In this document: in pieces, positions 9,275-19,292 of the stretch
How the letters are laid out: every line of letters begins with the position of its first letter
How positions within the stretch are numbered: the stretch's first letter is position 1
NCBI GenBank assembly: GCA_002148405.1
Contig: MUGG01000012.1
Coordinates: 1 to 64,000 of the forward strand
Origin: Alkalinema sp. CACIAM 70d
GTDB taxonomy: Bacteria > Cyanobacteriota > Cyanobacteriia > Leptolyngbyales > Leptolyngbyaceae
Length of the DNA: 64,000 nucleotides
Direction: 5' to 3'
Position numbers and translations under genes: made by a program
Notes under the pieces: generated by a model
What the model saw: the letters and a program-made list of their open reading frames with translations, nothing else
Told to the model about the DNA's origin: nothing
Database searches by the model: none

Positions 9275-11125
9275 TTAAGACCGCCGATCCTGCCACGCAT
9301 CCCCAATTCCCTTGGCAATCCCTCGACCAATCAACCCTAATCCCCGTCCCACCACTTCCGTCAGCACGTATACGACCCCAGATCCCAATAACGAAAAGGC
9401 CGCCCGCAACCGAGGAGATAGGGCGTCTCTAGCCTCAAGGGCGATCGTCACCGCCAGGGGAATCCCAGACAGCGTTTCTAGCTCCTGACGACGGGGTGCA
9501 TAAATGGCAATGCGACGAATTCCCCGATCGCTCAAGATCCAAAGACGATATTGACTTTCAAAAATATGGGTCGGCGTCTCAAACCAACGATCGCGACGAT
9601 ACCGCCAAGACAGATCATTGCGAAACCGTTCAATTTCCCGGCTGGTCATATGTCGTCGATCGTAGAAATTTTGCTTAATCGGCTCCCAATCAGCAAATTG
9701 GTTTAACAACGGCTGAATCACGCCATTGGCGATTTGAATGACCAAATTTTCTAAAATCACTAAGGCCCGATCGACCTGTTCTGGAGACACCGATGAAGGA
9801 CGAGGACTCTCTACAGCAAACGCTGGAACCAGCGGAATTTGAAACAGTAAATAGGCAAATAACTCCGGCACCAACGGAATCTTAGACAAAATATCCCGCT
9901 GCACAATCGCATAACTATGGAGCACCGCAGGCACGACTTCAATGGTTTGAATGCCGTCGCGCAAGGTATAGTACTTCCCTAAAAAATCAATGATGGAGGC
10001 TTCCCAGAGATCCGTCAAAAGTTCGTTCCGTTTGACCTGTAACTGCTGCGGTTCCACCTGGGCAAGGTCCAGTTCTGCTAGCAACGTTTCCACCTTACGC
10101 AGAACAATATAAAGGAGTTCTTGCTTGCGATCGCATCGCAGAATATCAATTTCTAGGGGAATGGGCTCCGCGTTGTTCAGTTCAAAGCGCAGTTTACTCG
10201 CCAGTCGCTCAAAAATAAGGTCTTGAACCTTTTTGGGAGGCATGGCCTGTGGCTGCGGCACTAAGGGCGATCTTGATGATGGAGGAACAAGCTTGGAGCG
10301 TGACTCCAGCGATGAAGAGGGCAAAGGGGATGAAAAAATTCTAGGGGCGGTTCTCTCCGACGACGGTAGGGATGACGATCTTGAGGGAACAGCCGACGAA
10401 CCCCATTCAGGCATCGAGGCAGCGGGTGAACTTGGGAGCGAGGAAGGAGGCAGTGGGGCTAGCTGGGTTAGAATCCAGCGGGCAGCCCGTAACTCGCGAC
10501 ATCGGCCTTGGATCACCAGTCGATCGAACCATGGTAGCGTCTCCGTCCTCAGGGCAGTTTCCAGTTGAATCAACAGCGTATCAATTTGCTGTATCCCGGC
10601 TGGTCGGCGTTTGCCCATCGGCTTTGAACTGGCTAACGGTTCCCCGGCTGATCGGTCTTCGGCTGACCGTTCTCCGATCGTGGTCAGGGATGGTGACCAA
10701 ATGATCTCCCCTTGCAAAATCTGATTGAATCCCGCGAGAAGAGTTGAGATCGGCGTTTCTCGGGCAAAACAACCCTCAATCCCCAATTTGCGGGCTTCAA
10801 CCAGAGCTGGATCTCGTAAATCCGCTAACAAGATAATTTTAATAGTAGGATCGGTTGCTTTTAAAACTTGGCACAGGGCCAGCCCTGATCGATCGCCATG
10901 GCCCCGTCCCGTCAAGGGCAATCCCATCACAACCCACTGAATTGCTTGGGGGGTATTGCGCAACGTCACCAAACGCTCCCAAGCCAGATCAGTTGTTGCC
11001 ACTTCCGCAATAATCTGCCAAGGAGGTTGTTGCAAATAGAAGCTTAACTCCCGTCGCACCGCAGGGTTTGCTTCCACAACCATGCAAAAAATGGGCGCTA
11101 TCAATTCAGCCAACGGGGCATTCAT
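9275..11125 (-). CDS. Pseudo-receiver + DUF3685 protein
   Basis: This 616-residue protein has an N-terminal receiver-like fold (about 10-140: APIFCMVVEANPAVRRELS, then IKIILLADLRDPALVEARKLG). The usual acidic pair is VEAN and the phosphoacceptor strand reads WVVMGLPLTGRG, with no aspartate, so it is probably not phosphorylated. A Ser/Pro-rich linker (about 235-310) leads to the DUF3685 region (about 310-616), which ends in small hydrophobic/Gly segments (LGSGVVYVLTEVVGRGLGLIG). DUF3685 proteins are cyanobacterial and plastid-related and functionally unassigned. It is transcribed after the 868-residue membrane protein gene, with a gap of 6 nt, so the two form an operon. Confidence 0.82.
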   Translation of the reverse strand: MNAPLAELIAPIFCMVVEANPAVRRELSFYLQQPPWQIIAEVATTDLAWERLVTLRNTPQAIQWVVMGLPLTGRGHGDRSGLALCQVLKATDPTIKIILLADLRDPALVEARKLGIEGCFARETPISTLLAGFNQILQGEIIWSPSLTTIGERSAEDRSAGEPLASSKPMGKRRPAGIQQIDTLLIQLETALRTETLPWFDRLVIQGRCRELRAARWILTQLAPLPPSSLPSSPAASMPEWGSSAVPSRSSSLPSSERTAPRIFSSPLPSSSLESRSKLVPPSSRSPLVPQPQAMPPKKVQDLIFERLASKLRFELNNAEPIPLEIDILRCDRKQELLYIVLRKVETLLAELDLAQVEPQQLQVKRNELLTDLWEASIIDFLGKYYTLRDGIQTIEVVPAVLHSYAIVQRDILSKIPLVPELFAYLLFQIPLVPAFAVESPRPSSVSPEQVDRALVILENLVIQIANGVIQPLLNQFADWEPIKQNFYDRRHMTSREIERFRNDLSWRYRRDRWFETPTHIFESQYRLWILSDRGIRRIAIYAPRRQELETLSGIPLAVTIALEARDALSPRLRAAFSLLGSGVVYVLTEVVGRGLGLIGRGIAKGIGDAWQDRRS

Positions 11126-11131
11126 GGACGC

Positions 11132-13738
11132 TTAAGGAGAAGAAGGAGGAGAGGGATCGGTTGAGTCATTACTAGGCCATGACTCAGCGCTTTCTGCATC
11201 ATCGCCGGATTGGGCAGATTCGTCAAAATTGGAGGAGCCAGGGGACGGAGCATCTGTTGGGACAGAGGAGTCCGCCGATTCTGCAGGCTTTGCCTCTTGG
11301 CGACGACGAATCTCAGCCCGTTCCCGTGACCATTGCTGAATCGCACCTTGCGCTTCCGGCGCAACCGATCGACTGGACACTTGAGACGCCAATTCGATCG
11401 CGCGACTTAGATAGCCCTCAGCCGCTAAACCCATTGCTCGATCCAGCGTGGCGCGATCGCCGATCGCTTGCAACTGATCCGCCCAATTCGCAATCTCCTG
11501 TTGGGCTTCTGGATAAAGTGCTCGCTTGGGGACAATGCGACTGGCTGTTTTGATCGCCTGACCGAGCTGGCCAGATTGGGCCTGGGCACGGGCTTGCACC
11601 AAGATAGGTCGATCTTCCAGGGTTTGAATTTGTGTGTTCCAGTTGCTGATTTGTGTCTGTGCTTCAGCTCTCAAGGCACGTTTAGGCAAAATTTGGGCAG
11701 CTAACAGAACCGCCTGTCGCAACTGTTCCACGGTGCCCGCCTGAGCTAACTGCTGTGCCTGCACTAAAATGGGTCGATCCTCCAACCGTTCCACCTCCCT
11801 GCGCCACTGAGCCAAGTAGGTTTGGGCTTCAACGCGGCGGGGGCGTTTAGGATCAATCTGTTGGATCTGACCGATCGCCGCTTGCAACATCGGCACTTGA
11901 CCAATGTTTGCCAGACTTTGCGCCAAAGTGACTTGAAACGCATCTTCCGCTTGCATTTCTAGGCGCGGTCGTAATGCTCCAGCTTGAGCAGAAAACGGAC
12001 TTTTCCGATCGATCCGCTGCAAGGCAAAGTTTGCCAAGGTGATCCGTCCCAATTGTTGCAGCAAAGGCTGTCGGTGAATCGCAGTCCCATCCAATTCCGA
12101 GGCATGAACCAGTGCCACTAAATCTTGATGGGCAGGCGTCAGTTCAATATTCTGGGGAATGGACTGGATTAAACGACTCGCTGTGGCAATCTCTTTCTGT
12201 AACAATTTTTGTGCAGCTAACTTCAAGACCTGATCTCGCCAGCCTCGGATTTCCTTCAATGCTGCCTGCCAGACAAAGGTTTTGCGATTAATCGGATCAG
12301 TCAGGGCGATCGCCTGCCCCCAATTTTCAACGGGATGACCCTTGACAAAAGCTTGGGCTTGCTTGAGGTAGTAACCCGCCAGTTTTTCGTCATCAATTTG
12401 TTTCCGAATATCTGACAAACGGTTTTGCCATTTAGGATCATCCACTAAGGTTAGCTTGGCTAGCAAATCCGATGACTCGTTCCAAGATTGCTGTTTTAAC
12501 GCCACTAGAATGCGATCGTAAAGTTTTTGGCCTCGGTTCCGCTCCGACTGCCATCGCTGGATTGAGTCTTTGACGTCGCTATAAAGGGGACTAGATTCTG
12601 GGATTTCCTGGGCGACGCGAATGGCCCCGTCTAAATCCCCTTGGTTAAGTTTTTCCCGCGCCAACCCTAGCAAGGCGTTAGACCACTGCTCCAACGATCG
12701 CTGCCCCTGGGTATACAGCGGATGATCCGACGACCAATTTTTAACTAAATTAATCCCCTGCCGAATGTCTTCTGGTTTGCCGGATTGGGCGACCACTTGA
12801 GCACAATATAGCCGTTCAGCATCCGCTGACCAACTGGAAATCTTGCTACACTCAGGCACCGGGGGAATGCGGGAGAGCCACCAGATAGCTGCCGTACCTG
12901 TCCCCGCCACTAATACAAAAATGGTGATAACTATCACAGTCCAACGATGCTGTACGATCGTCCGTGTGACCTGGGTATAGGCAATTTGTGCCTGCGCTTT
13001 AGTCGTCTGGCCCACCCAGACAGATCCTCGCTTGACTTGGTTCAGACTGGCTTGCCCCGCCCGCTGGAGTTGCCGTTTGGCTTGTTGGGTGACGGATCGA
13101 CGGGAACGGGTGGAAGTGGATACAGATTGGAAGGCTTGGGATGCTTTCCGCGATCGAGGTCGAGATGTCTGGAATCCTCGATTTTGTTTCCTTTTAGCCC
13201 GTCTTGATCCCTGCACCTCTTCTGAGGTCGAATCCTCAGGGGTGATAGCGGGATTAACAGCCTGATCATCCTCAGCCTCTACATCAACCTCAATCTCGCT
13301 GAAGGGTGAATCCCCGATCGCGTCTTCCCAGGGATCAAAGGCGACAGGTCTGAATTCAGCATCGCTCAGATTCCCGTTGAGAGCATCGGTTAGGGTTAAA
13401 TTGTCTGAAAACTCGGGCGGCAGGAACGTCCTGGCCGCATGCTCAGGAGTACTGACTTCTTCAAATTTCGGCGTAGGCGGCAGTTGAACCGAAGCACGTT
13501 CAGATTCGCCTACACTCTCTAAAACAACTGGAGGGCTGTCTAACTCTACCGCAGCATCCAAGTCTAGCTGCATAGGTTGTTCAGGCACACGAACAACTGA
13601 CTCTGACTCCACTACAAATTCACTGTGAATCGAAGGGAGTTCTTGAGTCAAACGGTTCCGGGGGAGGACAGATTGGCCTTGGGAGGAGGGTTTGACAAAC
13701 GCCTGCAACCAAGACTGTACAAGGGGTTTCCTAACCAT
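11132..13738 (-). CDS. Large single-pass membrane protein with helical repeats
   Basis: This 868-residue protein has an acidic N-terminus (to about 180), a basic Arg/Lys/Ser-rich stretch (180-260), one membrane helix (TVIVITIFVLVAGTGTAAIWW, about 264-287) and a long Ala/Gln-rich helical region. That region carries repeated units such as Q-A-R-A-Q-A-x-G-x-L-x-x-A-(I/V)...ILVQA(Q/R), EAQTYLAQWRRE, EAQTQISNWNTQ and EAQQEIANWADQ, with a TPR-like character. The tail is Ser/Asp/Pro-rich. It is the first gene of an operon with the DUF3685 protein gene. Similar cyanobacterial proteins are often labelled as chromosome-segregation ATPases, but no Walker motif is visible, so I do not use that name. The helical repeats suggest a scaffold in the periplasm or thylakoid lumen. 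Confidence 0.8.
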   Translation of the reverse strand: MVRKPLVQSWLQAFVKPSSQGQSVLPRNRLTQELPSIHSEFVVESESVVRVPEQPMQLDLDAAVELDSPPVVLESVGESERASVQLPPTPKFEEVSTPEHAARTFLPPEFSDNLTLTDALNGNLSDAEFRPVAFDPWEDAIGDSPFSEIEVDVEAEDDQAVNPAITPEDSTSEEVQGSRRAKRKQNRGFQTSRPRSRKASQAFQSVSTSTRSRRSVTQQAKRQLQRAGQASLNQVKRGSVWVGQTTKAQAQIAYTQVTRTIVQHRWTVIVITIFVLVAGTGTAAIWWLSRIPPVPECSKISSWSADAERLYCAQVVAQSGKPEDIRQGINLVKNWSSDHPLYTQGQRSLEQWSNALLGLAREKLNQGDLDGAIRVAQEIPESSPLYSDVKDSIQRWQSERNRGQKLYDRILVALKQQSWNESSDLLAKLTLVDDPKWQNRLSDIRKQIDDEKLAGYYLKQAQAFVKGHPVENWGQAIALTDPINRKTFVWQAALKEIRGWRDQVLKLAAQKLLQKEIATASRLIQSIPQNIELTPAHQDLVALVHASELDGTAIHRQPLLQQLGRITLANFALQRIDRKSPFSAQAGALRPRLEMQAEDAFQVTLAQSLANIGQVPMLQAAIGQIQQIDPKRPRRVEAQTYLAQWRREVERLEDRPILVQAQQLAQAGTVEQLRQAVLLAAQILPKRALRAEAQTQISNWNTQIQTLEDRPILVQARAQAQSGQLGQAIKTASRIVPKRALYPEAQQEIANWADQLQAIGDRATLDRAMGLAAEGYLSRAIELASQVSSRSVAPEAQGAIQQWSRERAEIRRRQEAKPAESADSSVPTDAPSPGSSNFDESAQSGDDAESAESWPSNDSTDPSPPSSP

Positions 13739-13969
13739 GACGCATGGGCCGAGTCAATGGAGCAACTGAAAGGTACGCCTATTGAAACACGAATTTTCAG
13801 ATCTGAACCGTCCCCCGCAAGAGAGGAACACAATATTTATCTAAGTTCACTTTTGATCCAAGTTCGCTAATCGACGTTCGCTAATCCACCGTTGGGGCGG
13901 AGCAATTTAGTAAAGGGTGGATGTACTACCTGACTAGAAGCTTAACCACGACTAGAACTGACAAGTCAA

Positions 13970-14428
13970 TCATCCGTTGATGGGTTCCGCAGAGGCTTGG
14001 CGATAGCCGTAGAAATCAATGCGATATTCCGTAATCTTGACCCCTGTGTGAGCTTCAATCTGCTGAATCAGCTCCAGCGGCAGATCCACATGCACATCGA
14101 TGATTTGCTGAGTATCTAGACAGTTGACATGGCTATGGGCATCACTGATATTGCCATACAGTCGGCCATCGGCTCGCTCAATACACTCAATGACTCCTTG
14201 CTCCGAAAGGGCTTCCAGGTTCTGATACACCGAAGTGTGGCCGATCTCTTTGCCTTGGCAGTTGAGCCGATCGTAAATTTCCCGTGCAGATAAATGTTCC
14301 TGATCCTGCCACAGCAATTCCAGGATGTAGCGTCGCTGTCGGCTTAAGCGCATACCTAAGAGTTGACAGCGTTCCACTGCATCTTCTAATGAGCGAATTG
14401 GTTTCAGTGTTGCCCCGTGAGTTTGCAT
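13970..14428 (-). CDS. perR: PerR/FurC-type Fur family peroxide regulator
   Basis: This 152-residue Fur-family repressor has a winged helix (RLSRQRRYILELLWQ, HLSAREIYDRL, GHTSVYQNLEALSEQGVIE) at residues 25-90 and a dimerisation/metal domain with the cyanobacterial PerR/FurC signature (DAHSHVNCLDTQQIIDVHV). The C-x-x-C zinc pairs of Fur and Bacillus PerR are absent, as is usual in the cyanobacterial PerR/FurC group. It should control peroxide-defence genes by metal-catalysed oxidation. The N-terminal KPIRSLEDAVERCQLLGMR is highly typical of this group. The gene is single, with a long upstream region where autoregulatory sites may lie. Confidence 0.9.
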   Translation of the reverse strand: MQTHGATLKPIRSLEDAVERCQLLGMRLSRQRRYILELLWQDQEHLSAREIYDRLNCQGKEIGHTSVYQNLEALSEQGVIECIERADGRLYGNISDAHSHVNCLDTQQIIDVHVDLPLELIQQIEAHTGVKITEYRIDFYGYRQASAEPING

Positions 14429-15452
14429 AGATTTTGATTCTTAATCTAGGTTCAGAGTAAAAGCGAAAAAGAGCGATAAACCGAGATTGATGCTGATCTT
14501 TTCAAATTATTTTCAATTCTAGCCAGGTTAAAAGGAATTTAATGAACGGACTGACTAGAAATCGTGAGGTTTTGAGGAATTTTCATTGCGGTTATTTAAC
14601 AACAATGGAAATCTGCATAGAGCGAGTAGAGCTTAGGAGCCCAATCAATTAGTCCGATTAGTCCACCAATGCCCCCAACTAATCTAATTAGTCCACCATG
14701 GCAACTGACCTACTCTCTACTAAACTGATAACCTCATGGGATCATCCCTAGTCAACTCTTTCAGTAGGCAGCTCAGCTCAGAAATTGAGCCAAGCTGAAA
14801 ACTGGCATTTGGGACAGACCAGATCCAACCGTGCAGTCGCTAAAGTAGGCAAGTTTGAGTCCCTCATCTCACTTTGATAGCCACTTCATGACTAATTTGT
14901 TAATTCCACGACGGAGCACACTTTGTGATGAAATCATTGTGATGAAATCACTGCTGCGGCGAAGTCATGGTTGCAGTGGCATGACTGCTGGTGCAAGGCT
15001 TCGGGTGAATCGTCTGACTAACCATCTGATTATCTGACTAACCATCTGATTAAACGTCTCGCTAATTGACTTTAGTCAATAGGTTTTGCCCCCTAGATTC
15101 AAATCCAAATTCCGATCTAATTTTTGATTAGAAACCCAAGTTATGCACTCTTACCTACTCTGTTCTACCATAAGCTAAGTCAAAGTCGCTACAACTTTGA
15201 TTTGTGATTTTGTGCCCTCCATTGGGACGCCTGTAAGAGTACTCCTGGGCACCCTGAACAGATAACTATCCTGAGTAACTGTACGGATGGGGGATCCCAC
15301 TTTGTGTAAAGTGCTGAGACATTTTTTTTCAAGACTAGCCAGAATCGCCCTCTAGACTGCACACTAGGGGACGGCTTACCTCAGTTCACCTTTTCTCAGT
15401 CCACTGTTCCCAAGTCACTGCGTGTTAAGCCACCCTTCTTCCCCATGACTGT
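14429..15452. other. Gene-free kilobase between perR and an MFS gene
   Basis: About 1 kb lies between divergently transcribed perR and the MFS transporter gene. It holds short degenerate direct repeats: CTAATTAGTCCACCA-like units near 14645-14700, GTGATGAAATCA twice near 14924-14950, and CTAACCATCTGATTA twice near 15015-15045. A small stem (CACTTT-GTGT-AAAGTG, 15298-15313) is followed 8 nt later by eight T residues at 15322-15329. The latter could be the end of a short RNA made from the plus strand. No protein was recognised. Confidence 0.5.
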
Positions 15453-16814
15453 ATGCATCCCGTGAGTCAGCAACCTCAATCCACTGGTTTTTCGGCCCTC
15501 CTGCGCGATCGCGCGTTTATGCAGCTTTGGATTGGCCAAATTGTTTCCCAACTCGCAGACAAAATCTTTCTTACCCTTCAAGTTTCTCTCCTGACAGAGA
15601 ACCTACGTTATCAAACGTTTGAAATGAACCTCGGCGCAATTCAATGGGCCTTGGATCCAGACTCACGGCTGCTAATTTTGTTCATTGCCTCCACCATTCC
15701 GGCGATTCTGTTTGGCTCAGCTGCGGGAATTTTTGTCGATCGGCGGCGCAAGAAATCTGTCCTGTTTCATTGCAATCTCTGGCGGGCCATTATGCTGCTG
15801 CTGCTACCGTTCATTCCCGGTGGCTTTCCGCTGTTGGTGGTGATTGTGTTTGCTGAGTCGGTATTGACCCAGTTCTTTGCCCCAGCGGAACAAAGTGCAT
15901 TACCCTTTTTGGTGGCTCGGGAAAATTTAATCGCGGCTAATTCCCTGTTTGCCACGACGATGATTGGCTCGATCGTGGTGGGTCATGCGGTTGCGTCCCC
16001 GATTTTCGATCTTGTGGAGCACCTCAGCCAGGGGCTTGGGAATATTCCCTTTGAGTTTGGCAAGGAATTCACGGTAGGGTCGCTGTACTTGGTAGGAGCG
16101 ATGATTTTGGCTCGTTTGCCCATGCGGGAAACCCGCCAACGGGCTGAAGAAACTTTGCACCCTTGGCAAGACTTCAAAGCGGGCTTGGCTTATCTGCGTA
16201 AAGATCGCTTAGTGAGTAATGCGATCGTACAGCTGATGATTATCTACTCAGTGTTTGCTTCGTTAACGGTGCTGTCGATCGCCCTGACGAGCAAAATTCA
16301 AATTAGTCCCGGCCAAAAACTTCAGGCTGACCAATTTGGCTTTTTGATTGCGGCGGCGGGAGTTGGTATGATTTTGGGCGCAACGCTGCTGAACGTAATG
16401 GGAGATCGTTTCCACCACAAACCTCTCCCCCTGATTGGCTTTCTGAGCGTCAGTTTTGCTTTGTTTTGCTTTGCGTTCATCCATCAATTGGCGATCGCGT
16501 TAGTGTTGAGTGCCTTTTTGGGGTTGGGTTCTGTCCTGATCGTAGTCCCTATGCAAACGTTGATTCAGCAGCAAACGCCAGCTTCAATGCGGGGCAAGGT
16601 CTTCGGCTTCCAAAATAACGTGATCAACATCGCCATTTCCCTGCCCCTAGTCCTGACAGAGTTTTTCGTCAAATTGTCTCCCCCCTTAGATCCCACCAAT
16701 CCCAATTCTCCTCGTGATCCAGGGTACGTTTTACTAGGGATTAGCGTGATTGTGGCCGCGATCGGGGTTTGGACTTGGCGCAGAAGCCGTCAGGTTTTTC
16801 AAGATATTCTATGA
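15453..16814 (+). CDS. MFS transporter, paralogue of the one at 20730-22289
   Basis: This 453-residue protein has about 12 hydrophobic helices. Family marks are FMQLWIGQIVSQLADKIFLTL at the first helix, the loop GIFVDRRRKKSV between helices 2 and 3, and FFAPAEQSALP. MRGKVFGFQNNVINIAISLPLV is shared almost word for word with the second MFS protein. The pattern fits the MFS_3/enterobactin-exporter-like group, often annotated as permeases of drugs or siderophores. The substrate is unknown. The ATG at 15453 lacks a strong ribosome site; GTG three codons later is an alternative. It is oriented with ilvB 565 bp downstream, so probably not the same transcript. Confidence 0.88.
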   Translation: MHPVSQQPQSTGFSALLRDRAFMQLWIGQIVSQLADKIFLTLQVSLLTENLRYQTFEMNLGAIQWALDPDSRLLILFIASTIPAILFGSAAGIFVDRRRKKSVLFHCNLWRAIMLLLLPFIPGGFPLLVVIVFAESVLTQFFAPAEQSALPFLVARENLIAANSLFATTMIGSIVVGHAVASPIFDLVEHLSQGLGNIPFEFGKEFTVGSLYLVGAMILARLPMRETRQRAEETLHPWQDFKAGLAYLRKDRLVSNAIVQLMIIYSVFASLTVLSIALTSKIQISPGQKLQADQFGFLIAAAGVGMILGATLLNVMGDRFHHKPLPLIGFLSVSFALFCFAFIHQLAIALVLSAFLGLGSVLIVVPMQTLIQQQTPASMRGKVFGFQNNVINIAISLPLVLTEFFVKLSPPLDPTNPNSPRDPGYVLLGISVIVAAIGVWTWRRSRQVFQDIL

Positions 16815-16823
16815 ACTAAGATG

Positions 16824-16849
16824 TCCTGTCAACGCTTCCTTAGACAGGA
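16824..16849 (+). terminator. Hairpin after the MFS gene
   Basis: TCCTGTC (16824-16830) pairs with GACAGGA (16843-16849), 10 nt after the stop codon. No T-run follows, so the terminator call is tentative. Confidence 0.35.
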
Positions 16850-17024
16850 TGTCCTATAAGCTCAGCCATCAGCCAGTGGAATTTTCTGGATAATCCGTTC
16901 TACTTTACCTCTTCAGGAGGATGAGCTAGGTTGCGCACTCCTCGTCTTTCGGATTAGCCTCTGGGACTTGTCACGATAGGTTGTAACGACAGGTTGTAAT
17001 GATGTCATCAGCTGTTGACGAGTC

Positions 17025-17046
17025 TTATCGGCTGTATAGCCGATAA
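17025..17046. promoter_or_regulatory. Perfect 8-bp palindrome, TTATCGGC-N6-GCCGATAA
   Basis: Arms 17025-17032 and 17039-17046 are exact complements. The site is 334 nt before the ilvB start. It may be an operator for a dimeric regulator or a stem in the leader RNA; there is no T-run to suggest a terminator. Confidence 0.4.
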
Positions 17047-17379
17047 CATCAAGCTTCCAGCCAAATCAGCCTAAAATTTTAAGCTTGCTGACCTCGACAG
17101 AGAACAAAATCGCCTCTAGACTTAGGTCTTATAGAATTGCATCAGTCGTTACAGAACTGATTTTAAAATTCCAAAAAGAAATTCCTTCTGGATCTAGATA
17201 CTTTGCTTCCAGTCGATCTATATAGTCGGTACAGCCGGTCTATATACCAGTGCAGCTTTTTTGACTTAGCTATGCACGATCGGCTCAGCCAGTCCCTCTA
17301 TTTTGGGTATCCTGAGGCTAATTCTCTTTTCAGGAAACTTTACTTCCATCCATCTAGACGCTTTTGGTGAGGTTCCCCA

Positions 17380-19149
17380 GTGCAATTGCAGCAATCGGTA
17401 GCAGTCCAACGGGTAACAGGTGCTTACGCGCTGCTCGATAGCCTTAAACGCCATGGTGTGCAGCATATTTTTGGCTATCCAGGCGGTGCTATTCTACCCA
17501 TCTACGACGAACTTTATAAGTTTGAAGAGCGGGGTGACCTGCAACATATTCTGGTTCGTCATGAACAGGGGGCTGCCCATGCTGCCGATGGTTATGCACG
17601 GGCGACGGGCAAGGTGGGCGTATGTTTTGCGACCTCTGGCCCAGGGGCAACGAATTTGGTAACGGGGATTGCCACGGCCCATATGGATTCTATTCCCCTG
17701 GTGGTCATTACAGGGCAAGTTCCGCGCCACATGATTGGAACCGACGGCTTCCAGGAAACTGACATCTGGGGCATCACTCTGCCGATCGTTAAGCATTCCT
17801 ACGTAGTGCGGGATCCGCGAGAGATGTCACGGGTGGTGGCGGAAGCGTTCCACATTGCCAGTACGGGGCGTCCGGGGCCGGTGTTGGTGGATGTGCCCAA
17901 GGATGTGGGGCTAGAAGTCTTTGATTATGTGCCCGTTGAGCCAGGAAATGTGCGACTGGCGGGGTATAAACCGACGGTAAAGGGCAATCCGCGCCAAATT
18001 GGTCAAGCGTTAAAGCTGATGCGCCAAGCCAATCGTCCTCTGCTATATGTAGGTGGGGGCGCGATCGTTTCCGGTGCCCAGGACGAAGTTAAGCAATTGG
18101 CAGAACGCTTTCAATTGCCCGTGACCACCACCTTGATGGGCATTGGGTCTTTTGATGAGCACCATCCCTTGGCCCTCGGGATGTTGGGGATGCATGGGAC
18201 TGCCTATGCTAACTTTGCGGTGACGGAATGCGATCTGTTAATTGCGGTCGGGGCACGGTTTGACGATCGGGTGACGGGTAAGCTAGATGGCTTTGCCCCC
18301 CATGCCAAGGTGATTCACATTGACATTGATCCGGCGGAAGTGGCCAAAGTTCGTCAACCCGATGTCCCGATCGTGGGTGACGTGAAGGTTGTGCTGCAAG
18401 ACTTACTGGAACGCAGCCGAGCGGAAGCCGATCCCCAAAATCCTGGTCAGACTGATGCTTGGCTGGGTCGGATTGCCCGTTGGAAGGAAGATTATCCGCT
18501 GCAAGTGCCTAGCTATCCTGATATGCTGTCGCCCCAAGAGGTGATTGTGGAAGTGGGTCGGCAAGCCCCCCACGCTTACTACACTACGGATGTGGGTCAG
18601 CACCAAATGTGGTCAGCTCAGTTCCTGAAGAATGGCCCCCGTCGGTGGATTTCCAGTGCAGGGCTGGGGACGATGGGCTTTGGGATGCCTGCTGCGATGG
18701 GGGCGAAGGTCGCAGTGCCCGATGAGCAGGTGATTTGTATTAGTGGTGATGCCAGCATCCAGATGAATATTCAGGAGTTGGGTACGCTGATGCAGTATGG
18801 CATTGCGGTGAAGACGGTGATTGTCAATAACGGCTGGCAAGGCATGGTGCGGCAGTGGCAGCAGGCCTTCCACGGCGAGCGCTATTCTTCTTCCAACATG
18901 CAGCCTTCGATGCCAGACTTTGCGAAGTTGGCGGAAGCCTACGGGGTTAAGGGCATTGTGGTTCACGATCGCAATGATTTGCCCAACGCCGTAGCGGAAA
19001 TGTTAGCCCACGATGGCCCGGTGCTGATGGATGTGCATGTGCGGCGGGATGAGAACTGCTATCCCATGGTGGCTCCTGGTAAGACGAATGCCGATATGCT
19101 GGGGCTGCCGGAGCGGAAGCAGCTTGAGCGGGCGATCGAAGATAGTTGA
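17380..19149 (+). CDS. ilvB: Acetolactate synthase, large subunit
   Basis: This 589-residue ThDP enzyme joins two pyruvates to acetolactate (or pyruvate with 2-oxobutyrate) in valine, leucine and isoleucine synthesis. Visible marks are [14 protein letters not shown] and the catalytic-Glu segment [15 protein letters not shown], followed by [13 protein letters not shown] and the FAD-domain motif [18 protein letters not shown]. The Mg/ThDP site is [14 protein letters not shown]...[11 protein letters not shown]. The start is GTG at 17380, preceded by GGTGAGG. The regulatory small subunit ilvH is not adjacent, as is common in cyanobacteria. The long leader and palindrome upstream may regulate it. 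leuB of the same pathway branch is at 62020. Confidence 0.97.
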   Translation: MQLQQSVAVQRVTGAYALLDSLKRHGVQHIFGYPGGAILPIYDELYKFEERGDLQHILVRHEQGAAHAADGYARATGKVGVCFATSGPGATNLVTGIATAHMDSIPLVVITGQVPRHMIGTDGFQETDIWGITLPIVKHSYVVRDPREMSRVVAEAFHIASTGRPGPVLVDVPKDVGLEVFDYVPVEPGNVRLAGYKPTVKGNPRQIGQALKLMRQANRPLLYVGGGAIVSGAQDEVKQLAERFQLPVTTTLMGIGSFDEHHPLALGMLGMHGTAYANFAVTECDLLIAVGARFDDRVTGKLDGFAPHAKVIHIDIDPAEVAKVRQPDVPIVGDVKVVLQDLLERSRAEADPQNPGQTDAWLGRIARWKEDYPLQVPSYPDMLSPQEVIVEVGRQAPHAYYTTDVGQHQMWSAQFLKNGPRRWISSAGLGTMGFGMPAAMGAKVAVPDEQVICISGDASIQMNIQELGTLMQYGIAVKTVIVNNGWQGMVRQWQQAFHGERYSSSNMQPSMPDFAKLAEAYGVKGIVVHDRNDLPNAVAEMLAHDGPVLMDVHVRRDENCYPMVAPGKTNADMLGLPERKQLERAIEDS

Positions 19150-19190
19150 TTGAATATTGTCCAAGGCTGAGTAGCTAGTAAGGTCAGTTA

Positions 19191-19227
19191 GAAACAGCCT
19201 GTTCTCTCGGTGGGAGCAGGCTGTTTC
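19191..19227 (+). terminator. Terminator between ilvB and the GT4 gene
   Basis: An 11-bp perfect stem GAAACAGCCTG / CAGGCTGTTTC spans 19191-19227, 41 nt after the ilvB stop. TTTT follows shortly on the plus strand (CGATCGGTTTT). It sits between convergent genes and may serve both. Confidence 0.8.
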
Positions 19228-19292
19228 GATCGGTTTTAATGTGATTCGACGAGAGGCTGCGGACCAATGGACGGCCAATGAATGATGGCCAA

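Larger units (their letters stand above)
16815..17379. other. Long leader region upstream of ilvB, 565 bp
   Basis: The gap carries a repeated GGTTGTAAY motif (about 16979-17000) and the palindrome at 17025-17046. Near 17215-17245 lie TCTATATAGTCGG and GTCTATATACC, which look promoter-like. No coding frame was accepted. The length suggests either a regulated leader for ilvB or an uncharacterised RNA. Confidence 0.45.

Noticed and set aside
14855..15037. 60-codon plus-strand frame between perR and the MFS gene
   Set aside because: It spans short direct repeats and has no family match or ribosome site.
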